Both the position numbers and the translations under genes were made by a program. A stretch of DNA of 6,860 bases from an uncultured bacterium (GTDB taxonomy: Bacteria > Actinomycetota > Coriobacteriia > Coriobacteriales > Eggerthellaceae). The notes beneath the pieces were generated by a model. That model searched no databases, was not told where the DNA came from, and worked only from the letters and a program-made list of their open reading frames with translations. Positions 1-6,392 of this stretch are shown here, piece after piece. Within the stretch, counting starts at the first letter, position 1; every line of letters begins with the position of its first letter. Location: positions 1 to 6,860 of the forward strand of contig CANSQW010000070.1 in assembly GCA_947649215.1 (NCBI GenBank), written 5' to 3'.

Positions 1-263
1 GTGGGGCGCCGCATCCGGTGGGGGCGCGGGCGCTGCCGCGGGGCGCGGGCGCGTGGGGCCGGCCTTTTCTGCGAGAAAAGCCGGGTTTGCATGGCCATTC
101 GCTCGCCTCGGGCGCATCCCCTTGAGTTTACCGCGGTATTTTTCAGGAGAAACGTCCCCGGAGTCTTTCCGATGCCCTTCCGGGTGCGTCAGAATCATGC
201 AAACCCGGCTTTTCTCGCAGCAAAAGCCGCCGAAATCTGCCCACGGGAAGGGAAGGGGAAGCC
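1..263. other. Region upstream of ispH with no supported gene
   Basis: This stretch has open frames in several registers because it is very GC-rich. None gives a protein with a recognisable motif, a ribosome binding site or a natural end. One plus-strand frame open from the left edge stops at 123-125 and would give a Gly/Pro/Arg-rich peptide; it could be the tail of an upstream gene but nothing supports that. The first 60 bases are G/C low-complexity. The region becomes less GC-rich around 115-150, where the ispH promoter might lie, but I could not find a convincing -35/-10 pair. The main structure is the inverted repeat listed separately. Confidence 0.5.
69..220. repeat. Perfect 25-bp inverted repeat, arms 69-93 and 196-220
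   Basis: The arm at 69-93 begins CTGCGAGAAAAGCC and ends TTTGCATG. Its exact reverse complement occupies 196-220, with 102 bases between the arms. Similarity continues outward to about 56 and 231 with single-base indels. Each arm can also fold locally: 64-70 pairs with 74-80 (7 bp, 3-base loop), and 206-213 pairs with 222-229 (8 bp, 8-base loop). A transcript crossing this region could therefore choose between one long-range stem and two small hairpins. The whole unit of about 150 bp is the size of a miniature inverted-repeat element, but I see no target-site duplication. It could also be a dispersed palindromic repeat or a 5' leader structure of ispH. The repeat is certain; its role is unknown. 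Confidence 0.9.
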
Positions 264-1271
264 ATGGAGGTCGTTCGCGCGAGCAAGGCCGGAGCCTGCT
301 ACGGGGTGCAGCGCGCCCTCGACATGGCCGATGAGGTGCTGGCCGCGGGCCGACGGGCCTACACGCTCGGGCCGCTCATCCACAACCCGCAGGTGGTGGC
401 CGATCTGGCCGCCCGCGGCGCGGAGGCCGTGGATACGGTGGCCGAGGTGGTCGTCCGCGAGGGCGTCGCCGTGCCCGGCGCGCTTGCCGCGCCGCGTGGA
501 GCCGCCGGTGACGCCGGCGGCGCCGGGGTCACCACGGGGGAGATGGCGGCGGGGATCCTCGAGGCGCTCTGGACTGACGCCCCTGTGCCGGGGGGCGCTG
601 CGCCCGCGTCGGCGCCCGCAGCGCTCGCGTCGGTGGTCATCCGCAGCCACGGGGTGACGCCGGACGTGCTCGACGACGTGGAGACGGCCGGCTTCGACCT
701 GGTGGACGCCACGTGCCCGCACGTGTCGCGCGCCCAGCGCGCCGCCGCCGAGCTCGCCCGCGAGGGCTGCCGCGTGGTGGTGCTGGGGGAGGCGCGCCAC
801 CCCGAGGTGGAGGGCCTCACCGCCTGGGCGCGCGAGGCCCGGGGCAAGGTGGACGTGGTGGCCGGCCCCGACGACATCCCCGCGGGGCTCTACGATCCCA
901 TCGGCGTGGTGGCGCAGACCACCCAGCGCCGCGAGAACCTCGACGCGGTGGTGGCGGCCCTGCGCGAGCGCGGGCTCGACCCGCTCGTCAAGAACACCAT
1001 CTGCTCGGCCACGAGCCAGCGCCAGCAGGCGGCCGCCGAGCTGGCGGGCCAGGTGGACGCCATGGTGGTCATCGGCGGGCGCAACTCGTCGAACACGACG
1101 CGCCTGGCCGAGATCTGCGCCCAGGCCTGCCCGCGCACCCACCACGTCGAATCCGCCGACGAGCTCGACGCCGCCTGGTTCGAGGGCTGCGCCCGCGTCG
1201 GCGTCACCGCCGGCGCCTCCACCCCCGAAGACCAGATAGCCGCCGTCGAGGCGCGCCTGCGCGACCTGTAG
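264..1271 (+). CDS. ispH: 4-hydroxy-3-methylbut-2-enyl diphosphate reductase (IspH/LytB)
   Basis: IspH is the final enzyme of the MEP pathway. It reduces HMBPP to isopentenyl and dimethylallyl diphosphate with a [4Fe-4S] cluster in the cytosol. The 335-residue product keeps every landmark: cluster cysteines C12 (GACYGV), C151 (DATCPHV) and C247 (NTICSAT), substrate residues H40 (LIHNPQVV), H129 (IRSHGV), H179 and E181 (HPEVEG), the QTTQ stretch at 218-221, S275 and N277 (NSSNT), and S319 (AGAST). Spacings from H129 to H179 and from C247 to S319 match those of the E. coli enzyme. H40 and H129 are 89 residues apart instead of about 33, because of an Ala/Gly/Pro-rich insertion around 69-121. The protein ends soon after AGAST, lacking the longer tail of the E. 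coli enzyme. The ATG at 264 follows a purine-rich site (GGAAGGGGAAG) and places C12 at the usual position. It appears to stand alone, convergent with the LysR gene. Confidence 0.96.
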   Translation: MEVVRASKAGACYGVQRALDMADEVLAAGRRAYTLGPLIHNPQVVADLAARGAEAVDTVAEVVVREGVAVPGALAAPRGAAGDAGGAGVTTGEMAAGILEALWTDAPVPGGAAPASAPAALASVVIRSHGVTPDVLDDVETAGFDLVDATCPHVSRAQRAAAELAREGCRVVVLGEARHPEVEGLTAWAREARGKVDVVAGPDDIPAGLYDPIGVVAQTTQRRENLDAVVAALRERGLDPLVKNTICSATSQRQQAAAELAGQVDAMVVIGGRNSSNTTRLAEICAQACPRTHHVESADELDAAWFEGCARVGVTAGASTPEDQIAAVEARLRDL

Positions 1272-1287
1272 GGCCGCTCATCCGCGC

Positions 1288-2217
1288 CTAGGCGTCCCCG
1301 ATCGCGGCCAGCTGCTCGCGGCAGAGGGCCGCCGCCTCGCGCAGGGCGCCGGGCCAGGCCCCCGGCAGCCGCGCCTCGGTCTTGCGCTTCCACACGCAGC
1401 AGACGTTGCAGCGCGTGTCTCCGTCGATCAGGGGCACGATGGACACGTGCTCGTCGTAGCGATGCCGATGGTGGCCCAGGATGAGCCCGGCGCCCGCCCC
1501 GCTTTCCACCTCCGCCATGAACGTGGGGATGTCCTCATAGTAGGCGGCGGCCTCGACGTGCAGGCCCGCGTCGGCGAACTGGCTCATCATGAAGTCGTGC
1601 ATGCCGCTCATGGCGTAGGGGTCGGGCAGGATGAGGGGCTCGCGGGCCAGCTCGGCCAGGGTGACGTCCCCGTGGGCGGCGAGGGGGTGGCTGCGCGGCA
1701 TGGCGGCGAAGTACCGGTCGGGCATCAGCGGCTCGCACTCGGCGAAATCGCGCACGCGCGGATCGGTGTCGATGGTGATGGCGACGTCCACCGCGTCGCG
1801 CTCGAGCCGCTTCATCAGCTCGCCGTGCTCGAGGGCGAGCCAGCGGATCCTCATGCCGTCGGCACTCGTCGTCTCGGTCAGCAGCGGTCGCATCAAGGGG
1901 ATGATCTGGCGCCCTGCGTCATAGAGGTAGCCGATGCGCAGCGTTGCCTCCTGGCTGCGCCTCATGGCCTCCACGTTGCTCAGCGCGCGCTCGTAGTGGC
2001 TGATGAGGGTCTCGGCGTCAGAGCGGAACTGCCTGCCGATGGGAGTGAGGGTCACGCCATGCGGGTCGCGGGAGAACAGCTTGGCTCCGAGCTCCTCCTC
2101 GAGGCCGGCGATATGCCGGCTTAGGGCGGACTGCGTGATGTAGAGCTCCTTGGCCGTCGCGCTGAAGTTGGCGCTCGCGGCCAGCGCCAGGAATTCTCGC
2201 AGGTGCTCTATCTGCAT
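1288..2217 (-). CDS. LysR-type transcriptional regulator
   Basis: This 309-residue protein has the normal LysR length and layout. Residues 4-62 form the winged helix-turn-helix (FLALAASANFSATAKELYIT, then QSALSRHIAGLEEELGAKLF and the SRDPHGVTLTPIGRQF wing). Residues about 65-90 are the linker helix, and about 92-300 the effector-binding domain. A small-molecule ligand is expected to switch its binding to DNA. The effector domain ends with closely spaced cysteines C270, C273 and C274, which is worth noting but unexplained. The reading frame stays open far upstream, but the start is the ATG at 2217: it begins the conserved MQIEHLREFL segment and has a strong GAGGAGGAG site just before it. It diverges from the permease gene, the classic arrangement in which a LysR protein controls its neighbour and itself. 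By position, its target is probably the permease-oxidoreductase cluster. Confidence 0.95.
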   Translation of the reverse strand: MQIEHLREFLALAASANFSATAKELYITQSALSRHIAGLEEELGAKLFSRDPHGVTLTPIGRQFRSDAETLISHYERALSNVEAMRRSQEATLRIGYLYDAGRQIIPLMRPLLTETTSADGMRIRWLALEHGELMKRLERDAVDVAITIDTDPRVRDFAECEPLMPDRYFAAMPRSHPLAAHGDVTLAELAREPLILPDPYAMSGMHDFMMSQFADAGLHVEAAAYYEDIPTFMAEVESGAGAGLILGHHRHRYDEHVSIVPLIDGDTRCNVCCVWKRKTEARLPGAWPGALREAAALCREQLAAIGDA

Positions 2218-2222
2218 CGATG

Positions 2223-2231
2223 CTCCTCCTC
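2223..2231 (-). promoter_or_regulatory. Ribosome binding site fixing the LysR gene start
   Basis: On the minus strand this reads GAGGAGGAG, a near-ideal Shine-Dalgarno sequence ending five bases before the ATG at 2217-2215. It settles the start inside a minus-strand frame that stays open for more than 2 kb, with most of the upstream part being antisense to the permease gene. Confidence 0.85.
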
Positions 2232-2254
2232 GGCCAGGGGTCGCTGCCGGGTAG

Positions 2255-2284
2255 ATGATACCGCGACGCCCCCGCAGAAGCCAA
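2255..2284 (-). promoter_or_regulatory. Possible promoter of the LysR gene
   Basis: On the minus strand TTGGCT (2284-2279) lies 18 bases before TATCAT (2260-2255). This is an acceptable sigma-70-like pair. Transcription would start near 2248, giving a leader of about 30 bases that contains the strong ribosome binding site. The match is moderate and comes from inspection only. Confidence 0.35.
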
Positions 2285-2318
2285 GGCCGGTTCGCTCTTC
2301 CGAAAAGCGCATAGCCCA

Positions 2319-2331
2319 TGCAGATGATGCA
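2319..2331. promoter_or_regulatory. Candidate LysR operator (T-N11-A dyad)
   Basis: TGCAGATGATGCA fits the LysR-family box T-N11-A with symmetric TGCA arms. It lies in the divergent gap, 102 bases from the LysR start and 118 bases from the permease start, where an activator or autoregulatory site is expected. A related half, TCATCTGCA, occurs at 2412-2420 as the exact reverse complement of 2319-2327, shortly before the permease ribosome binding site. Family knowledge makes the first site a reasonable recognition box; its binding is inference. Confidence 0.45.
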
Positions 2332-2448
2332 ACGCCGCCCCGCCCGCGGTGTCCGCATAATCGTCTTGTCGCCCCGAGCGGGGCGGAGGCTCTTCGCGAA
2401 GGTCTCGCACGTCATCTGCAGCTCCACCCTGAAAGGAGGGATCAGCCC

Positions 2449-3804
2449 ATGCTCGGAATGATCGGCATCGTGCTGGCCATCGCCGCGCTCGTCGTGCTGG
2501 CGTGGAACCGCTGGAACGCCGTCGTGTGCGCCATCATCGCCACGCTCATCGTGGGCGTGTTCAACGGGTTCGGCATCTGGGGGACGTTCGTGGACTACTG
2601 GCTGCCCGCTGCGGGCAACTGGGTGAGCACGTTCATCCTCATGTTCCTGAGCGCCGCCATGTACGCCAAGGTGCTCGGCGACAGCGGCGCGGCCAACCGC
2701 ATCGCGTATTGGATCGTCGACAAGGCGGGGAAGCGGTTCATCTACCCGGTGCTCATCCTCATCTGCATGCTGCTCACCTACGGCGGCATCAACGCGCTCG
2801 TCATCGTGTTCGTGTTCTGGCCGCTCGCGGTTCCCATCGCGCGCCAGCTCGACAAGCCGCGCTACCTGTTCCTCACCATCATGTACATGGGCCTGCTCGG
2901 CGGGGCCAACATGGCCATGCCCGGCTCGCCGCAGACCGGCAACGTGGCGGCCGCCCAGATCCTCGGCACCTCCGGTACCGCCGAGCCGGTGCTTGGCATC
3001 GTCGCCACCGTCCTGTGGTTCGCCTTCGACGTGTGGTTCATCTACTTCCTCGACCGCTGGGCTACGAAGAAGGGCCACCATTTCGAGGAGGGCGTCGGCA
3101 TCACCATGCCCGGACGCCCCGAGAGCCAGTGCCCCAGCATGGCGCGCTCGCTCATCCCGCTCATCGTGCTGCTCGTGCTGTTCGTCGTGTTCGGCAACGG
3201 CTTCGGCCCCATCCCCAAGATGAGCGCCACCGTGGCGGTCACCTCGGCCAACGTCATCGCCGCCCTCGTGTGCCTGGCTATCAACTTCACGTACTTCGCC
3301 GATCCTGACCAGGGGGTGAGCGCGGGCGCTGGCATGAAGAAGAGCGTATTCGACGGCGTGATGGCCGGCCTCAACCCTGCCGTGACCATGTTCTCGATGG
3401 TGGCCTTCGCCGCCGTGCTCTCGGCTACCCCGGCCTTCGGCTACCTGGTTGATCTGGCCATGAACTCCATCGACAACCCGTACTTCCAGGCGGTCATCGC
3501 CACCCAGCTGCTCGGCGTGATCTGCGGATCGGCCGGCGCCACCTCCACCGCCGTGTGCAACACGTTCGGCGCCCAGTGGCTGGCCGTGCCCGGCGTGAAC
3601 GCCGAGGCGCTCACCCGCATCGTGTCCATCGGCGCGGCTGGCTTGTCCACCGTGCCCTACTCCGGCGGCTTGTTCGTGAACCTGGAGGTCACCGGCTGCA
3701 AGATGAAGCACATCTGGCCGCAGCAGTTCGTCGCCTGCGCCATCCCGGCCATCGTGCTGGCCGTCGTGCTGGCGGCCCTGGCCTGCGCGGGCATCGTGCT
3801 CTAG
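2449..3804 (+). CDS. GntP-family permease (organic acid importer, substrate unknown)
   Basis: This 451-residue membrane protein has the length and pattern of the GntP (gluconate permease) family, whose members import gluconate, D-serine, hydroxy-acids or similar anions by proton symport. Hydrophobic segments run from residue 4 to the C-terminus, about 11-12 in all. Family-like stretches are GGINALVIVFVFWPLAVPIA (112-131), the polar loop MAMPGSPQTGN (155-165) followed by AEPVLGIVAT, and the C-terminal half with GSAGATSTA (360-368), VNAEALTRIVSIGAAGLSTV (383-402) and PYSGG. The ATG at 2449 is preceded by AAAGGAGG at good spacing. An ATG at 2458 is less well placed. It is the first gene of the plus-strand cluster, diverging from the LysR gene, so it most likely supplies the substrate, or exchanges substrate and product, for the cytosolic oxidoreductase downstream. 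The family call is firm; the transported compound cannot be read from the sequence. Confidence 0.88.
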   Translation: MLGMIGIVLAIAALVVLAWNRWNAVVCAIIATLIVGVFNGFGIWGTFVDYWLPAAGNWVSTFILMFLSAAMYAKVLGDSGAANRIAYWIVDKAGKRFIYPVLILICMLLTYGGINALVIVFVFWPLAVPIARQLDKPRYLFLTIMYMGLLGGANMAMPGSPQTGNVAAAQILGTSGTAEPVLGIVATVLWFAFDVWFIYFLDRWATKKGHHFEEGVGITMPGRPESQCPSMARSLIPLIVLLVLFVVFGNGFGPIPKMSATVAVTSANVIAALVCLAINFTYFADPDQGVSAGAGMKKSVFDGVMAGLNPAVTMFSMVAFAAVLSATPAFGYLVDLAMNSIDNPYFQAVIATQLLGVICGSAGATSTAVCNTFGAQWLAVPGVNAEALTRIVSIGAAGLSTVPYSGGLFVNLEVTGCKMKHIWPQQFVACAIPAIVLAVVLAALACAGIVL

Positions 3805-3813
3805 CCGCCGGCC

Positions 3814-4035
3814 GTGTGCTACTGCTGCATGGGCTGCGGCAAGTGCACGGGGCAGGCAAGGCCCCCGGTTCCTCCGGGTGCCTGCCCCGTGTGCGGATGC
3901 CGCAGCCCGTCGGGTGCCGCCGTCTGCGCTGCCTGCGGCAGGCCTCTGCCGCAGGCCCCGGGCGCTCCGCGTTCCGCGCCCGCCTCGCAACCGCAAGAGA
4001 GAAACGAGGGGAGAACCCATGGAAAAAGAGTTTAA
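3814..4035 (+). CDS. Possible small zinc-ribbon protein
   Basis: A 73-residue frame begins with GTG nine bases after the permease stop and overlaps the start of the oxidoreductase gene by 17 bases. Its first half is cysteine-rich: C2, C4, C5, C8 and C11, then CPVC (24-27) and CAAC (38-41) followed by GRPLP. The CPVCG...VCAACGRPLP pattern is that of a double-knuckle zinc ribbon, which binds one zinc. The remainder is Pro/Ala/Gln-rich and probably disordered. I see no good ribosome binding site for GTG 3814 or ATG 3829, so translation would depend on coupling to the permease stop. The frame is the same as the permease frame, separated only by TAG and three codons, so read-through would yield a permease with a zinc-ribbon tail. 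Against it: the two large hairpins within this frame could explain some of the sequence constraint. Role unknown. Confidence 0.5.
   Translation: MCYCCMGCGKCTGQARPPVPPGACPVCGCRSPSGAAVCAACGRPLPQAPGAPRSAPASQPQERNEGRTHGKRV
3846..3891 (+). other. Strong stem-loop between permease and oxidoreductase genes
   Basis: Bases 3846-3858 (CACGGGGCAGGCA) pair perfectly with 3879-3891. Inside, CCCGG (3864-3868) pairs with CCGGG (3874-3878) around a five-base loop, leaving a five-base bulge at 3859-3863 on one side. This gives 18 GC-rich pairs in all. No run of T follows, so it is not a standard intrinsic terminator. It may slow or protect RNA 3' ends and thereby set different amounts of permease and oxidoreductase messages. 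Confidence 0.7.
3931..3956 (+). other. Second strong stem-loop in the same gap
   Basis: GCCTGCGGCAG (3931-3941) pairs perfectly with CTGCCGCAGGC (3946-3956) around the loop GCCT, forming an 11-bp GC-rich hairpin. It ends about 60 bases before the oxidoreductase start and again lacks a T tract. With the hairpin at 3846-3891 it makes a tandem structured spacer. The stem overlaps the codons for the second zinc knuckle of the small cysteine-rich frame. Confidence 0.7.
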
Positions 4036-6367
4036 GACCATCGAGCACGAGAGGCCCTGGCGCTACGAGACCGCCGACGGCCTGACCGTCACCCGCGGCA
4101 GCGCCTGGTCGGGCCCCGGCTGCCATCTGGGCTGCGGCGTGCTCATGTACACCGACAAGGACGGCAAGCTGGTCAAGGTGGAGGGCGATCCCGAGAACCC
4201 CTTCAACAAGGGCCGTTTGTGCGTGCGCTGCCTTGACGTGATGGAGGCCGTCTACCATGAGGATCGCCTGACCAAGCCCCTGAAGCGCGCCCGTGAGGAT
4301 CGCGGCAAGGACGCCTGGGAGGAGATCACCTGGGACGAGGCCTATGACCTCATCGAGTCCAACTTCAAGCGCATCCGCGAGGAGTCCGGTCCTGAGTCCA
4401 TCGCGTTCTTCCAGGGCACCGGTCGCGACATTGCGCCGTGGATCACGCGCTACGCCTGGTCGTTCGGCAGCCCGAACAACGTGTTCGGCATGTCGGGCAA
4501 CTCCTGCTACGGTCCGCGCGTGTCCGGCTCGATGGCCGTCACCGGCAGCTTCTGGGTGGGTGACTACTCCCAGCAGTTCGTCGACCGCTACGACGACCCG
4601 GCCTGGAAGTGCCCGGAGTGCATCGTGGTGTGGGGCAACAACCCCCTCATCACCAACTCCGACGGCCTGTACGGCCACTGGGTCATCGACTGCATGAAGC
4701 GCGGCGCCCAGCTCATCGTGGTCGACCCGCGGCGCATCTGGCTGGCGAACCGCGCGGCCATCTACCTGCCCGTGCGCCCCGGCACCGACACGGCGCTCGC
4801 GCTCGCCATCCTCCACGTCATCATCGAGGAGGATCTCTACGACCACGAGTTCGTCGAGTGCTGGTGCTACGGCTTCGAGGAGCTGGCCGCTGCCGTCAAG
4901 GACTGGGCGCCCGAGCGCGCCGCCGAGGTGTGCTGGTGCCCAGCGGATGACATCCGCGCCGCCGCCCGCATGATCGCCCAGGCTGACGGGTGCGTGAACC
5001 AGTGGGGTGTCGCCGTGGACATGCAGAAGCGCGCCGTGTCGTCGGGCCACGCCATCATCGACATCTTCGCCATCACCGGCAACGTCGACAACCCCGGCGG
5101 CAACATCTGCCCCGACTACATCCTCATGTACTTCAACGGCTGGGGCCGCGAGTTCCTCGACCCGGAGAAGCGCGCCGCCCGCATCGGCGACGACAAGTAC
5201 CCCATGGTGGCCAACGCCTACTCCAAGGCCATGTTCGACTCGGTGCTCGAGGCCATCGACACCGGCGAGCCGCACCAGATGCGCGCCGCGTGGCTCCAGA
5301 CGGTGAACACGCTCGTCAACTCGGCACCCGATCCGGCCTATGTGGTGCGCGCCATGCGCAAGCTCGAGTTCGTGGCCGCCATCGACCTGTTCATGACGCC
5401 CACCATCATGGAGCTGGCCGACGTGGTGCTGCCCGTGGCCACGTTCCCCGAGCGCCAGGGCATCCGCATCGGCGACGGCGTGCAGCGCGCCGAGACCATC
5501 AACCGCTCGGTCGACCGCAGCGGCGAGGGCATCGACGTGCGCTCGGACATGCAGGTGAACATGGAGCTCGGCCAGCGCTTCCGTCCCGAGGCCTACCCGT
5601 GGGAGCGCGTGGAGGACATGTTCTCGGCCATCTTCGCCGAGACGGGCAAGTCCTTCGAGGAAGTGCGCGACCAGGCGCCGGTCTACCTGCCCTTCGAGTA
5701 CTACAAGTACCAGACCGGCAAGCTGCGTCCCGACGGCCAGCCCGGCTTCAACACCTCCACGGGGCGCATCGAGCTGTGGTCGACCTACTACAACCTGCTC
5801 GGCCTTGACCCGCTGCCCACGTTCAAGGAGCCGGTCCACAGCCCCGTGAGCACGCCTGACGAGTTCGCGGAGTTCCCCGTGGTGCTCACCACCGGCGCGC
5901 GCAACTGGAGCCAGTTCCACTCCGAGCATCGCCAGGTGCCGCGCATGCGCGCCCTGCACCCGTACCCGACCGTGCGCGTGAACGCGGAGCTGGCCGAGCG
6001 GTTCGGCGTCGTCGACGGCGACTGGGTGTGGCTGCGCAACCAGTACGGCCGCTGCAAGCGTCGCGTGCTCGTCGACCCGGGGATGATGGACGGCGTGGCG
6101 TCGACCGACCACGGCTGGTGGCTGCCCGAGCTGGGAGGCACCGAGGACGAGGGCCTGTTCGGCGCCTTCGAGTACAACTGCAACATGCTGTTCAAGTTCG
6201 ATCCGGGCGAGTCCGGCTTCGGCTGCGACTACAAGTGCATGCTGTGCACCATCGACAAGTGCGCGCCTGACGAGGCCGGCATCGTCGCCACCGTCAAGGG
6301 CGACGGCATCCGCAAGGCGGTGGCCATGGCCGACCTGCGCGAGGCTCCCGAGACCGTCGTCCTGTAA
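4019..6367 (+). CDS. Cytosolic Mo/W-bis-MGD oxidoreductase, catechol-dehydroxylase-like
   Basis: This 782-residue protein belongs to the DMSO reductase superfamily. Such enzymes bind Mo or W through two pterin cofactors and reduce, oxidise or dehydroxylate small substrates. The N-terminus has an iron-sulfur site with C35, C39, C68 and C71 (GPGCHLGCG and GRLCVRC), followed by EVxYHEDRL-like and WEEITWDEAYD segments typical of the family. NSCYGPRVSG (161-170) aligns by eye with the metal-ligand segment of formate dehydrogenase, making C163 the probable Mo/W ligand. Cofactor-binding segments include VVWGNNPLITNSDG (203-216), VDPRR (235-239), PGTDTALALA (254-263), GNVDNPGGN (354-362) and FHSEHRQVP (633-641), with the C-terminal cofactor domain from about 620. 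A late cysteine group is C736, C740, C743 and C748. The N-terminus MEKEFKTIEH has no twin-arginine signal, so the enzyme should be cytosolic. ATG 4019 follows GAGGGGAG. From memory, the closest relatives are Eggerthellaceae catechol dehydroxylases and pyrogallol transhydroxylase. The superfamily is certain, the subfamily likely, the substrate unknown. Confidence 0.92.
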   Translation: MEKEFKTIEHERPWRYETADGLTVTRGSAWSGPGCHLGCGVLMYTDKDGKLVKVEGDPENPFNKGRLCVRCLDVMEAVYHEDRLTKPLKRAREDRGKDAWEEITWDEAYDLIESNFKRIREESGPESIAFFQGTGRDIAPWITRYAWSFGSPNNVFGMSGNSCYGPRVSGSMAVTGSFWVGDYSQQFVDRYDDPAWKCPECIVVWGNNPLITNSDGLYGHWVIDCMKRGAQLIVVDPRRIWLANRAAIYLPVRPGTDTALALAILHVIIEEDLYDHEFVECWCYGFEELAAAVKDWAPERAAEVCWCPADDIRAAARMIAQADGCVNQWGVAVDMQKRAVSSGHAIIDIFAITGNVDNPGGNICPDYILMYFNGWGREFLDPEKRAARIGDDKYPMVANAYSKAMFDSVLEAIDTGEPHQMRAAWLQTVNTLVNSAPDPAYVVRAMRKLEFVAAIDLFMTPTIMELADVVLPVATFPERQGIRIGDGVQRAETINRSVDRSGEGIDVRSDMQVNMELGQRFRPEAYPWERVEDMFSAIFAETGKSFEEVRDQAPVYLPFEYYKYQTGKLRPDGQPGFNTSTGRIELWSTYYNLLGLDPLPTFKEPVHSPVSTPDEFAEFPVVLTTGARNWSQFHSEHRQVPRMRALHPYPTVRVNAELAERFGVVDGDWVWLRNQYGRCKRRVLVDPGMMDGVASTDHGWWLPELGGTEDEGLFGAFEYNCNMLFKFDPGESGFGCDYKCMLCTIDKCAPDEAGIVATVKGDGIRKAVAMADLREAPETVVL

Positions 6368-6392
6368 CCTGGCGAGAGAGGAAGGCATAGCC

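Noticed and set aside
195..1145. A 316-codon minus-strand frame opposite ispH
   Set aside because: It is the antisense mirror of ispH codons, rich in Arg, His and Gly, with no recognisable domain.
1272..1287. A terminator between the convergent ispH and LysR genes
   Set aside because: Only 16 bases separate the stops, with no hairpin followed by a T run.
1447..2124. A 225-codon plus-strand frame opposite the LysR gene
   Set aside because: It is the complement of well-conserved LysR coding sequence and has no family features or ribosome binding site.
2356..2361. CATAAT as a -10 element for the permease promoter
   Set aside because: No acceptable -35 hexamer lies 16-18 bases upstream. An activator-dependent promoter remains possible but cannot be shown from the sequence.
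2203..2448. An N-terminal extension of the permease frame upstream of 2449
   Set aside because: The extension is polar, Pro/Arg-rich and crosses the regulatory gap and the LysR start. The ATG at 2449 has AAAGGAGG before it and begins directly with a membrane segment as family members do.
1288..4041. A 917-codon open frame on the minus strand covering the LysR gene and antisense to the permease
   Set aside because: Only its last 309 codons resemble a protein. The upstream part is His/Asp/Glu/Arg-rich, the usual mirror image of a GC-rich membrane-protein gene, and the LysR start has its own strong ribosome binding site.
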